This document shows positions 57,236 through 64,000 of a stretch of 64,000 nt of DNA, piece after piece. The notes under the pieces were generated by a model, which saw nothing but the letters and a program-made list of their open reading frames with translations, did not search any database and was not told the DNA's origin. The first letter of the stretch is position 1, and the number at the start of each line of letters is the position of its first letter. A program made the translations under genes and the position numbers. Origin of the DNA: Caballeronia turbans (GTDB lineage: Bacteria > Pseudomonadota > Gammaproteobacteria > Burkholderiales > Burkholderiaceae); the NCBI GenBank assembly GCA_001544655.2, contig FCOD02000005.1, positions 124,001 through 188,000 of the forward strand, in the 5' to 3' direction.

Positions 57236-57251
57236 CTGTCCATCCATACAG
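57236..57251 (+). promoter_or_regulatory. SOS box 2 of lexA
   Basis: CTGTCCATCCATACAG is a second CTGT-N8-ACAG operator, 4 bp after the first. Its centre is 20 bp from that of box 1, two helical turns, so two LexA dimers would bind on the same face. Confidence 0.85.
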
Positions 57252-57271
57252 TGCACCAAGGGCCCGAGCCA

Positions 57272-57949
57272 GTGACCAAGACATCAAAACTTACCGCGCG
57301 GCAGCAGCAGGTGTTCGAACTGATCCAGCGCGCGATCGACCGCACGGGCTTTCCGCCGACGCGCGCCGAGATTGCGGCGGAACTCGGCTTCAGCTCGGCG
57401 AATTCCGCAGAGGAGCACTTGCGGGCGCTGGCGCGCAAGGGCGTGATCGAACTCGCGGCGGGCTCGTCGCGCGGCATCAGGCTGCTCGGCGATGCCTCGC
57501 GCTCCGATCGTTCGGAGGACATGCCCCATCAATTCACGCTGCCGCATCAGAGCATCATGCAGCTGTCGCTGCCGCTCGTCGGGCGTGTCGCGGCCGGAAG
57601 TCCGATCCTCGCGCAGGAACACATCTCGCAGCATTACGCCTGCGACCCCGCGCTCTTTTCCAGCCGGCCGGACTATCTGCTGAAAGTGCGCGGCCTCTCG
57701 ATGCGCGACGCCGGCATCCTCGACGGCGACTTGCTGGCCGTGCAGAAGCGCACCGAAGCGAAAGACGGACAGATCGTGGTCGCGCGTCTCGGCGACGACG
57801 TGACGGTCAAACGCTGGAAACGCCGTCCGGACGGCGTCGAGCTCATCGCCGAAAACCCGGATTACGAGAATATTTTCGTGCGCTCCGGCAGCAGCGATTT
57901 CGCGCTGGAAGGCATCGCGGTCGGGCTGATTCGTTCAGGCGAGTTCTGA
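57272..57949 (+). CDS. lexA: SOS repressor LexA
   Basis: The 225-residue repressor has an N-terminal winged helix ([21 protein letters not shown]) and a C-terminal S24 peptidase domain. The self-cleavage bond is Ala108-Gly109 in GRVAAGSP; the catalytic dyad is Ser143 ([10 protein letters not shown]) and Lys180 (VTVKRWKR). The GTG at 57272 is preferred: AAGGG precedes it and it gives [13 protein letters not shown], whereas the in-frame GTG at 57251 falls in SOS box 2. Two SOS boxes upstream show autorepression. Confidence 0.96.
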   Translation: MTKTSKLTARQQQVFELIQRAIDRTGFPPTRAEIAAELGFSSANSAEEHLRALARKGVIELAAGSSRGIRLLGDASRSDRSEDMPHQFTLPHQSIMQLSLPLVGRVAAGSPILAQEHISQHYACDPALFSSRPDYLLKVRGLSMRDAGILDGDLLAVQKRTEAKDGQIVVARLGDDVTVKRWKRRPDGVELIAENPDYENIFVRSGSSDFALEGIAVGLIRSGEF

Positions 57950-58155
57950 GGTCTCCGCGCGACATGGGCGGGAAGCGAAAGTCGGAGGCAAATCATTCGC
58001 TCACTTTCGCAACGGGACAAGAAATGTCTCATTGACATCGCAAGATAGCCTCACCAACCGCTTTCGACGTTCAGTCGAGCCGGTTCAAACATAACAAGCA
58101 TGACGGCCGCCGTGCGCGGTGCGCCGCGGTGCGTCCTATCGTCTGGAGAGTCATC

Positions 58156-58482
58156 ATGGAACGTTTTGCCCGGCTGCTGCCCTTCCGTCAATTCGGCCGC
58201 CTGCGCCATCTGCGCGCGCTGATCGCCTGCGGCATGCCGCGCGCCGAAACTACGTCGGATCTCTTCGACGAAATGCCCGCGCTGCCGTCCCAGCAGCCGG
58301 CTTTCGCGCGCGTGTCGTTGAACAGCACAGTGCATGCGGAGCCGGAACAGCGCGCGCCGGTGCGTGTCTATCGCGGCCAGTCACGCGTGATTCTGGTAGG
58401 CAAGATCGACGAAGTGTCGCGCATGATCGACCGTTGCATCGCGGAGGAAAACGCAGGGCTCACCGGCGGCATCCTCGCCTGA
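58156..58482 (+). CDS. Hypothetical protein downstream of lexA
   Basis: I do not recognise this 108-residue protein. It has a basic N-terminus (RLLPFRQFGRLRHLR), an acidic middle (TTSDLFDEMPAL) and an ordered-looking C-terminal part, APVRVYRGQSRVILVGKIDE then MIDRCIAEENAGLTGG. No signal peptide or membrane helix is evident. GGAGAG precedes the ATG at 58156. It lies 206 bp after lexA; no SOS box was seen in the gap. Confidence 0.65.
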   Translation: MERFARLLPFRQFGRLRHLRALIACGMPRAETTSDLFDEMPALPSQQPAFARVSLNSTVHAEPEQRAPVRVYRGQSRVILVGKIDEVSRMIDRCIAEENAGLTGGILA

Positions 58483-58582
58483 AACGAGGCGCACCGCCCG
58501 CAGAATGTGAATCAACGGGATTTATCACGCGCCTGCGAGGTCAATTTCAGATTCACGTTTTGCAGAGAGGCTTCGCCGTCGC

Positions 58583-59179
58583 ATGTCCCGCACTAGCCGC
58601 TCCGTCGCCGCCGCAGTCCTCGTCCTGATTCTCGCCGCGGCGCTCGCTTTTATCTATGCGTCGCCTTACATCGCGCTGAACCGCGTAAAACGCGCAGCCG
58701 ATGCGCGCGATGCGCAGACCGTCAACGAGTACGTCGATTTTCCCGCGCTGCGCGCGAGCCTCAAGGAGCAGGTCGGCGCGCTGCTCACGCGCCGCGTCGA
58801 TATACAAAAGAGCAATCCGCTCGCGATCATCGGGGCGATGATCGGCGCAGCGCTCGTCGGTCCTCTGGTGGACTCCTATGCGACACCGGACGGCGTCGCG
58901 GCGATTCTGAACGGCATTCCGCCGCGCGGCGATCCGGGCGAGCAGCCGCCGCCGGCCGGGAGCGGCTCATCGGCGGCGCACCCGGACGCGCCGGCCCCCG
59001 GCGTCACGACCGCGCAGCAGGCACCGAAGGTGCCGCCCCAGACCACGGCCGGTTATCGAAGCCTGAACACGTTCGTCGTCACGTATCAGCACGGCGCCGG
59101 AGATGCGCGTTACTCGGCGATCTTCCATCGCTACGGCCTCGTGACATGGAAGCTCGTCGCGGTCGATCTCAACGGGTGA
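58583..59179 (+). CDS. DUF2939 membrane-anchored protein
   Basis: The 198-residue protein has one N-terminal helix (VAAAVLVLILAAALAFIYAS) acting as anchor or uncleaved signal. The DUF2939 motif follows: ALNRVKRAADARDAQTVNEY and VDFPALRASLKEQ. A Pro/Ala/Gly-rich linker (about residues 112-150) separates it from a C-terminal strand-rich part. Function of the family is unknown. It converges on the universal stress protein gene. Confidence 0.88.
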   Translation: MSRTSRSVAAAVLVLILAAALAFIYASPYIALNRVKRAADARDAQTVNEYVDFPALRASLKEQVGALLTRRVDIQKSNPLAIIGAMIGAALVGPLVDSYATPDGVAAILNGIPPRGDPGEQPPPAGSGSSAAHPDAPAPGVTTAQQAPKVPPQTTAGYRSLNTFVVTYQHGAGDARYSAIFHRYGLVTWKLVAVDLNG

Positions 59180-59196
59180 CGCGTCGAACGTCCTCT

Positions 59197-59706
59197 TCAG
59201 GCGCCGGCTTCGGCCTTGACCGGTTTCGCGGCGTAGGCCGCTTCGTCTTCGGCCTCCGCCGATTCACCGGCCTGACAGACGGCTACAAGAATGCTGCACT
59301 TCACGCGGTCGAGCAACGGAGTGTTGCCCGCGCCCATCCACCAGCGCGCGAGACCGTTGCGGCAGCGATGCCCCACCACGACGAGATCGACCTGAAGGCT
59401 TTCCGCAAGCGCGGCGATTTCGTCGATCGGGTGCCCGAACGCGAAGTGTCCCTGCGCCTGAAGACCCCGCTCGCGCAGCCAGTCGACGCCTTCCTGCAAA
59501 ATGTCGCGCGCGGCCTCCTCGAAGCGTCCGCAGGCCATATCGGTTAGCAGTCCGGCGCTCTGCGCAATGCTCGATCGCATGTCCACCACCGCGAGGACGT
59601 GCGTCTCGGCATTCAGGTCCAGCGCGAGATTCGCGCCTTGCCGCAATGCCTTGCGACCCTCTCTGGAACCGTCATAGCAGAGCAGGATTTTTCGGTAGCT
59701 TTCCAT
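59197..59706 (-). CDS. Universal stress protein, UspA family
   Basis: The 169-residue protein has a single Usp domain: KILLCYDGSREGRKAL at the start and VDLVVVGHRCRNGLARWWMG near residue 115. The usual ATP-binding pattern G-x2-G-x9-G-S/T is altered here. An acidic/Ala-rich tail follows (GESAEAEDEAAYAAKP). Two adjacent ATG codons exist; the second (59706) has better spacing from GGGAGG. Confidence 0.9.
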   Translation of the reverse strand: MESYRKILLCYDGSREGRKALRQGANLALDLNAETHVLAVVDMRSSIAQSAGLLTDMACGRFEEAARDILQEGVDWLRERGLQAQGHFAFGHPIDEIAALAESLQVDLVVVGHRCRNGLARWWMGAGNTPLLDRVKCSILVAVCQAGESAEAEDEAAYAAKPVKAEAGA

Positions 59707-60037
59707 CATGACCTCCCTGGCCAACTTGCCCTTCGCGCCCGCTCGATGCGACCACAGCGCGATTTACCCGCGGCGTTGCTTCATCATCGTGTGTCGCCAC
59801 ATGGGTGGCAACGCTGGAAAACGCTTACCGGCGCGAACATGCTAGCTCGCACCGTGCCAGAACTCTGAACACGCCAACGGACAAGCCTCTGGCACTTTCG
59901 GCCGGAACCGGTTCAACGCTCACCGCACAGGTTTGAAACGCGCCCGCCGCACGCGGTTGCACGCCAGGCATCGCCTTGGTGCAATGGATTACACTAGCCC
60001 GCTGGATTTCCCCACGCGGTTTTCCCGGCACGAATGC
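59707..60037. other. Divergent intergenic region between usp and the exporter genes
   Basis: The region holds the start signals of two divergent genes. The only pattern noticed is a short inverted repeat GCCAC (59796-59800) / GTGGC (59805-59809). No gene fits: frames here are short and Arg/Ala-rich. Confidence 0.45.
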
Positions 60038-61000
60038 ATGACTGATCAAACATTGCAACAGCGCACTGCACGCGGGTCCGATGAAAGCGGCGCGCCCGCC
60101 ATCGAGTTCAGCGAAGTAAGGAAGCACTACGGTGAACGCACCGTCGTCGATGGTCTCTCGTTCGATGTGCGGCCCGGCGAATGTTTCGGACTGCTCGGCC
60201 CGAACGGCGCGGGCAAGACGACGACGCTCAAGATGCTGCTCGGCATCACCTTCCCCGATAGCGGCGCGATTCGTCTCGTCGGCGAGCCGGTCCCCGCGCG
60301 CGCCCGGTTCGCGAGAGAACGCGTGGGCGTCGTGCCGCAGTTCGACAACCTCGACCCCGATTTCACGGTGCGCGAAAATCTGACTGTCTTCGGCCGCTAC
60401 TTTGGTCTGACCGGCGCGCGCATGGATGCGCTCGTGCCTTCGCTGCTCGAATTCGCGCGTCTGGAGAGCAAGGCGAATGCGCGCGTCGGCGAATTGTCGG
60501 GCGGCATGAAGCGGCGTCTCACGCTCGCGCGCGCGCTCGTCAACGATCCCGATGTCCTCGTGATGGATGAACCAACGACCGGACTCGATCCGCAAGCGCG
60601 GCATCTCATCTGGGAGCGCCTGCGCTCGCTGCTCACGCGCGGCAAGACCATCCTTCTGACGACGCATTTCATGGAAGAAGCCGAACGTCTGTGCGACCGC
60701 GTCTGCGTGATCGAGGAAGGCCGCAAGATTGCCGAAGGACGTCCGCACGATCTCATCGAATCGGTGATCGGCTCGGATGTCATCGAGATTTACGGGCCCG
60801 ATCCGCAGGCGCTCGCGACGGAACTCGAGCCGTTCGTCGAGCGCATGGAAGTGAGCGGCGAAACGCTCTTTTGCTACGTGGACGATCCGCAGCCCGTGCA
60901 TGCGCGCGTGAAAGGCCGCGCGGACGTGCGCTATCTGCATCGTCCGGCGAATCTCGAAGATGTTTTCCTGCGTCTCACGGGACGGGAAATGGTGGACTGA
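60038..61000 (+). CDS. NodI-like ABC transporter ATPase
   Basis: The 320-residue ATPase is of the ABC-2/DRA type. Walker A is [13 protein letters not shown], the signature [15 protein letters not shown], Walker [14 protein letters not shown], and the H-loop [13 protein letters not shown]. It ends with the C-terminal domain found in NodI. The ATG at 60038 (MTDQTLQQR) is favoured; the upstream frame is Arg-rich. The permease gene follows 4 bp later. No nod genes are nearby, so this is a housekeeping exporter of unknown substrate. Confidence 0.9.
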   Translation: MTDQTLQQRTARGSDESGAPAIEFSEVRKHYGERTVVDGLSFDVRPGECFGLLGPNGAGKTTTLKMLLGITFPDSGAIRLVGEPVPARARFARERVGVVPQFDNLDPDFTVRENLTVFGRYFGLTGARMDALVPSLLEFARLESKANARVGELSGGMKRRLTLARALVNDPDVLVMDEPTTGLDPQARHLIWERLRSLLTRGKTILLTTHFMEEAERLCDRVCVIEEGRKIAEGRPHDLIESVIGSDVIEIYGPDPQALATELEPFVERMEVSGETLFCYVDDPQPVHARVKGRADVRYLHRPANLEDVFLRLTGREMVD

Positions 61001-61004
61001 CTCA

Positions 61005-61865
61005 ATGGATACGCTCGAACCATCCCGCATCGACAAGAACAAGAAACGCGAGCGGGCGCAGCCGAAACACGCGCAAAGCGTGACGCCGCTAGCCAGCGCG
61101 CTGCCCGCCAATGCAACGCACTGGATGTCGGTCTGGCGGCGCAACTATCTCGTCTGGAAGAAGCTCGCGATTGCCTCGATGATCGGCAATCTCGCCGACC
61201 CCATGATCTATCTCTTCGGCCTGGGACTGGGTCTCGGGCTGATGGTCGGGCATGTCGACGGCGTGTCGTACATCGCGTTTCTCGCGGCGGGCACGGCGGC
61301 ATCGAGCGTGATGATGTCCGCGAGCTTCGAGGCGATGTACTCGGGCTTCTCGCGCATGCACGTTCAGCGCACGTGGGAAGCCATCATGCATACGCCGCTC
61401 ACACTCGGCGACATCGTGCTCGGTGAGATCGTATGGGCCGCGAGCAAGTCGGTGCTCTCCGGCGTGGCGATCATGATCGTCGCGGGCGTGCTCGGCTATG
61501 CGAGCTTTCCGTCGATGCTGATCGCGCTGCCCGTCATCGCGCTGACGGGACTCGCCTTCGCCAGCACCGCGATGGTCATCACCGCGCTCGCGCCGAGCTA
61601 CGACTTCTTCATGTTCTATCAGACGCTCGCGCTCACGCCGATGCTCTTGCTCTCCGGCGTGTTCTTTCCGATCGCGCAACTGCCCGCGCTCGCTCAGCAC
61701 GTCACGCAGGTACTGCCGCTCTTTCACGCGGTCGAACTGATCCGCCCCGCGATGCTCGGCCGCCCGTTCGACGGCGCAGCCCTCCATGTGCTCGTGCTGT
61801 TCGCGTATGCGCTCGTGCCGTTCTTCCTGTGCGCATGGCTCTTCCGGCGGCGCATGATGAAATGA
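61005..61865 (+). CDS. NodJ-like ABC transporter permease
   Basis: The 286-residue ABC-2 permease has a basic N-terminal tail and six predicted helices. [36 protein letters not shown] and [14 protein letters not shown] match NodJ. It forms an exporter with the preceding ATPase. The start at 61005 lies 4 bp after the ATPase stop. Substrate is unknown; in rhizobia the homologous pair exports lipo-chitin oligosaccharides. Confidence 0.9.
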   Translation: MDTLEPSRIDKNKKRERAQPKHAQSVTPLASALPANATHWMSVWRRNYLVWKKLAIASMIGNLADPMIYLFGLGLGLGLMVGHVDGVSYIAFLAAGTAASSVMMSASFEAMYSGFSRMHVQRTWEAIMHTPLTLGDIVLGEIVWAASKSVLSGVAIMIVAGVLGYASFPSMLIALPVIALTGLAFASTAMVITALAPSYDFFMFYQTLALTPMLLLSGVFFPIAQLPALAQHVTQVLPLFHAVELIRPAMLGRPFDGAALHVLVLFAYALVPFFLCAWLFRRRMMK

Positions 61866-61869
61866 AAAA

Positions 61870-61902
61870 CGGCGATGGACCGCTCAAGTCCATCGCCGTA
61901 TT
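61870..61902. terminator. Bidirectional hairpin between the exporter and gnd
   Basis: CGGCGATGGAC (61870-61880) pairs perfectly with GTCCATCGCCG (61888-61898), an 11-bp stem with a 7-nt loop; an A run precedes it and TATTT follows. It should end both convergent transcripts. Confidence 0.85.
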
Positions 61903-61923
61903 TACACCGTCGACGAAGCAACG

Positions 61924-62904
61924 CTACTTCGCGGGAAACTCGTGATGTCCGCCGAAGCCGAAGCGCATTGCCGAAAGCATGCGTTCGGGGAACGATTCGG
62001 CATCGCGCGAACGGAAGCGCGTGTAAAGCGCCGCCGACAGCACCTGCGCGGGCACCGCTTCCTCGATCGCCGCCTCGATCGTCCAGCGCCCTTCGCCGCT
62101 GTCCGCGACTTCCGCCGAGAAGCGCTCGAGCGTGCCGTCGCTGGCGAGCGCGCCCGCGGTCAGATCGAGCAGCCATGACGACACCACGCTGCCGCGCCGC
62201 CATACTTCGGCGATATCCGCGAGATCGAGCGTATAGCGTTCGCCTTCCGCGAGGTCCTTCGACTCCTTGTGCCTCAGGATGTGAAAGCCTTCGGCATACG
62301 CCTGCATCAGACCGTACTCGATGCCGTTGTGGACCATCTTCACGAAGTGCCCCGAACCGACCGGTCCGCAATGCATGTAGCCATTCTCGACGCGCGGATC
62401 GCGCCCTTCGCGGCCGGGGGTCTCGGGGATGTCGCCGCGTCCCGGCGCGAGTGTCGCGAGAATCGGATCGATCCGGCGCACGACCGCCTCATCGCCGCCG
62501 ATCATCATGCAGTAGCCGCGCTCCAGTCCCCAGATGCCGCCCGACGTGCCGACATCGACGTAATGGATGCCCTGCTCGCGCAACTGCGCGGCGCGGCGGA
62601 TATCGTCTTTATAGAAGCTGTTGCCGCCGTCGATGATCACGTCGTCCGCGCCGAGAATCTTGTGCAGATCGTTGAGCGTGTCTTCGGTGATCTTCCCCGC
62701 GGGCAGCATCAGCCAGACGACGCGCGGCGCGGCCAGCTTCGCGACGAGATCGCCCAGGTCCTTCGCGCCCGTCGCGCCGTCGCTTGCGAGCGCTTCGGTC
62801 GCTTGCGGATTGTGATCGTACGCGACGCAGGCATGCCCGCCGCGCATCAGCCGCCGCCCGATGTTGCCGCCCATGCGCCCCAGTCCCACGATGCCGATCT
62901 GCAT
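61924..62904 (-). CDS. gnd: 6-Phosphogluconate dehydrogenase, short NAD-type
   Basis: The 326-residue decarboxylating dehydrogenase is the short form, lacking about 140 C-terminal residues of the classic enzyme. [17 protein letters not shown] is the cofactor loop and the catalytic Lys is in [16 protein letters not shown]. After strand two it reads VAYDHNPQA: an Asp there, rather than Asn-Arg-Thr, suggests NAD preference. It starts 6 bp after the transketolase stop, so the two pentose-phosphate genes form an operon. Confidence 0.94.
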   Translation of the reverse strand: MQIGIVGLGRMGGNIGRRLMRGGHACVAYDHNPQATEALASDGATGAKDLGDLVAKLAAPRVVWLMLPAGKITEDTLNDLHKILGADDVIIDGGNSFYKDDIRRAAQLREQGIHYVDVGTSGGIWGLERGYCMMIGGDEAVVRRIDPILATLAPGRGDIPETPGREGRDPRVENGYMHCGPVGSGHFVKMVHNGIEYGLMQAYAEGFHILRHKESKDLAEGERYTLDLADIAEVWRRGSVVSSWLLDLTAGALASDGTLERFSAEVADSGEGRWTIEAAIEEAVPAQVLSAALYTRFRSRDAESFPERMLSAMRFGFGGHHEFPAK

Positions 62905-62910
62905 GATGAT

Positions 62911-64000
62911 TCACTCCTTGCCGTTGGATTTCACGCGTTCGATCTGCTTCTTCGCGGCTTCGTAGACCGCTTCCGGCGTGAAGCCGAACTTGCTCTTCAA
63001 CGCCTTCAACGGCGCCGATGCGCCGAATGTGTGCATCACGATCTGGGTTCCCAGCCGGCCGACATAGCGATCCCAGCCGAGCGTCGCGGCCTGCTCGACG
63101 CAGACGCGCGCATTCACGTCCGGCGGCAGCACCGAGTCCTTGTACGCCGTATCCTGCTTCTCGAAGATGTCCCACGACGGCATGGACACGACGCGCGCCG
63201 CGATGCCTTCGGCCTTCAGTTTTTCGTAGGCCTCGACGCACAGCGACACTTCACTGCCGGTCGCGAGCAGGAGAACCTCGGGCTTCTTGCCGCCTTCGGC
63301 ATCGGCGAGCACATACGCGCCATGCTTCACGCCATCGGCCGATGCGTACTTCTTGCGATCGAAAGTCGGCAGCGCCTGGCGCGTGAGCACGATGCAGGAC
63401 GGCTCCTTCGAATGCGACAGCGCGACGCGCCACACTTCGCTCACCTCGTTCGCATCGGCGGGGCGCATTGTGCAGAGGCCCGGCACGCCGCGCAGGGAGG
63501 CCAGCTGCTCGATCGGCTGGTGCGTCGGACCATCTTCGCCGACGCCGATCGAATCGTGCGTGAACACGTAGATCACCGGCACTTCCATGATCGCCGAGAG
63601 GCGGATCGGCGGCTTCATGTAGTCGCTGAAGATCAGGAACGTCGATCCATACGGACGCAATCCGGAGAGCGCCAGGCCATTGCAGACCGCGCCCATGCCG
63701 TGCTCGCGAATGCCGAAGTGCAGATTGCGTCCGCCGTAGCTGTCGTGCTCGAAGCTGCCCGCGCCCTCGAACTTGAGATTCGTCTTCGTCGATGGCGAGA
63801 GATCCGCCGCGCCGCCGATGAGCCAGGGAAGACGCGGCGCGATGGCGTTCAGCACCTTGCCCGACGAATCGCGCGTGGCGATACCTTTTGCGTCGGGCTC
63901 GAAGGTCGGAATATCGGCGTCCCAGTTGTCGGGAAGCTTCGATCCGAGCATCAGCCACGCTTCTTTCGCGAGTTCGGGATTGGCCTTCTCGTAGGCGTCG
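62911..64000 (-). CDS. tkt: Transketolase, C-terminal part (cut by the window edge)
   Basis: About 363 residues of the C-terminal half are visible; the frame is open to the right edge, so the ThDP-binding N-terminal half is outside. GVGEDGPTHQPIEQLASLR and HFGIREHGMGAVCNGLAL are diagnostic of the transketolase pyrimidine domain; ATGSEVSLCVEAYEKL is in the C-terminal domain. The enzyme transfers two-carbon units between sugar phosphates. It is followed directly by gnd. Confidence 0.96.
   Translation of the reverse strand, partial: DAYEKANPELAKEAWLMLGSKLPDNWDADIPTFEPDAKGIATRDSSGKVLNAIAPRLPWLIGGAADLSPSTKTNLKFEGAGSFEHDSYGGRNLHFGIREHGMGAVCNGLALSGLRPYGSTFLIFSDYMKPPIRLSAIMEVPVIYVFTHDSIGVGEDGPTHQPIEQLASLRGVPGLCTMRPADANEVSEVWRVALSHSKEPSCIVLTRQALPTFDRKKYASADGVKHGAYVLADAEGGKKPEVLLLATGSEVSLCVEAYEKLKAEGIAARVVSMPSWDIFEKQDTAYKDSVLPPDVNARVCVEQAATLGWDRYVGRLGTQIVMHTFGASAPLKALKSKFGFTPEAVYEAAKKQIERVKSNGKE

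Overview
The window is a GC-rich stretch of a beta-proteobacterial chromosome. Several features point to the family Burkholderiaceae (Burkholderia, Paraburkholderia or Caballeronia): an L-Ara4N (arn) operon with a split ArnA, a sbp-cysT-cysW-cysA-cysB sulfate locus, a rpsF-priB-rpsR-rplI operon followed by dnaB, a housekeeping NodIJ-type exporter, and lexA with two SOS boxes. The genus is an inference from gene content. I see no rRNA or tRNA gene, insertion sequence, phage, plasmid gene or CRISPR array. Nearly all of it reads as core chromosome.

Layout. 0.2-4.8 kb: a squalene/phytoene-synthase-like gene, a DUF1501 protein with a small secreted protein, then an ompR/envZ two-component pair. 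4.9-6.1 kb: the peroxide-defence pair ahpC and ahpD, separated by a strong terminator. 6.2-13.4 kb: ispD-ispF (minus), mfd, argE and a threonine/serine dehydratase. 13.4-17.5 kb: a putrescine ABC importer (potF-potG-potH-potI, minus). 18-22.7 kb: an NRAMP metal transporter, outer-membrane phospholipase A, a DUF1289 protein and a YbiT-type ABC-F ATPase. 22.9-27.8 kb: the threonine-branch operon alaA-hom-thrC (minus) and an Mth938-like protein. 28.1-36.1 kb: the L-Ara4N lipid A modification operon arnT to arnD, ending in bcp. 36.1-40.4 kb: a probable structured RNA with its own terminator, a PhoH-family ATPase, an NlpC/P60 lipoprotein and a short-chain dehydrogenase. 40.4-42.2 kb: phosphate transporter Pit and its DUF47 partner. 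42.3-45.4 kb: dnaB and the S6/PriB/S18/L9 operon. 45.4-50.1 kb: a LysR regulator divergent from the glyoxylate operon gcl-hyi-glxR. 50.4-52 kb: a BON/LysM protein and an asparaginase. 52-57 kb: cysB and the sulfate importer. 57.2-59.7 kb: lexA, two uncharacterised small proteins and a universal stress protein. 60-61.9 kb: the NodIJ-like exporter. 61.9-64 kb: a short 6-phosphogluconate dehydrogenase and the C-terminal part of transketolase, which runs off the right edge.

How the parts work together. The arn genes form one route: UDP-glucuronate is oxidised, transaminated, formylated, moved to undecaprenyl phosphate, deformylated, flipped and attached to lipid A. The gcl operon turns glyoxylate into glycerate. 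The sbp/cys locus imports sulfate under CysB. The alaA-hom-thrC run feeds threonine synthesis.

I found no clear novel multi-gene system. The signals most worth a second look are a candidate structured RNA between bcp and phoH, an 11-bp-period triple direct repeat before the arn operon, a short-chain dehydrogenase lacking its catalytic Ser/Tyr/Lys, a squalene-synthase-like protein with eroded Asp motifs, OmpR-like repeats before ompR, and a hairpin leader before rpsF. All were read by eye, without alignments or folding calculations.
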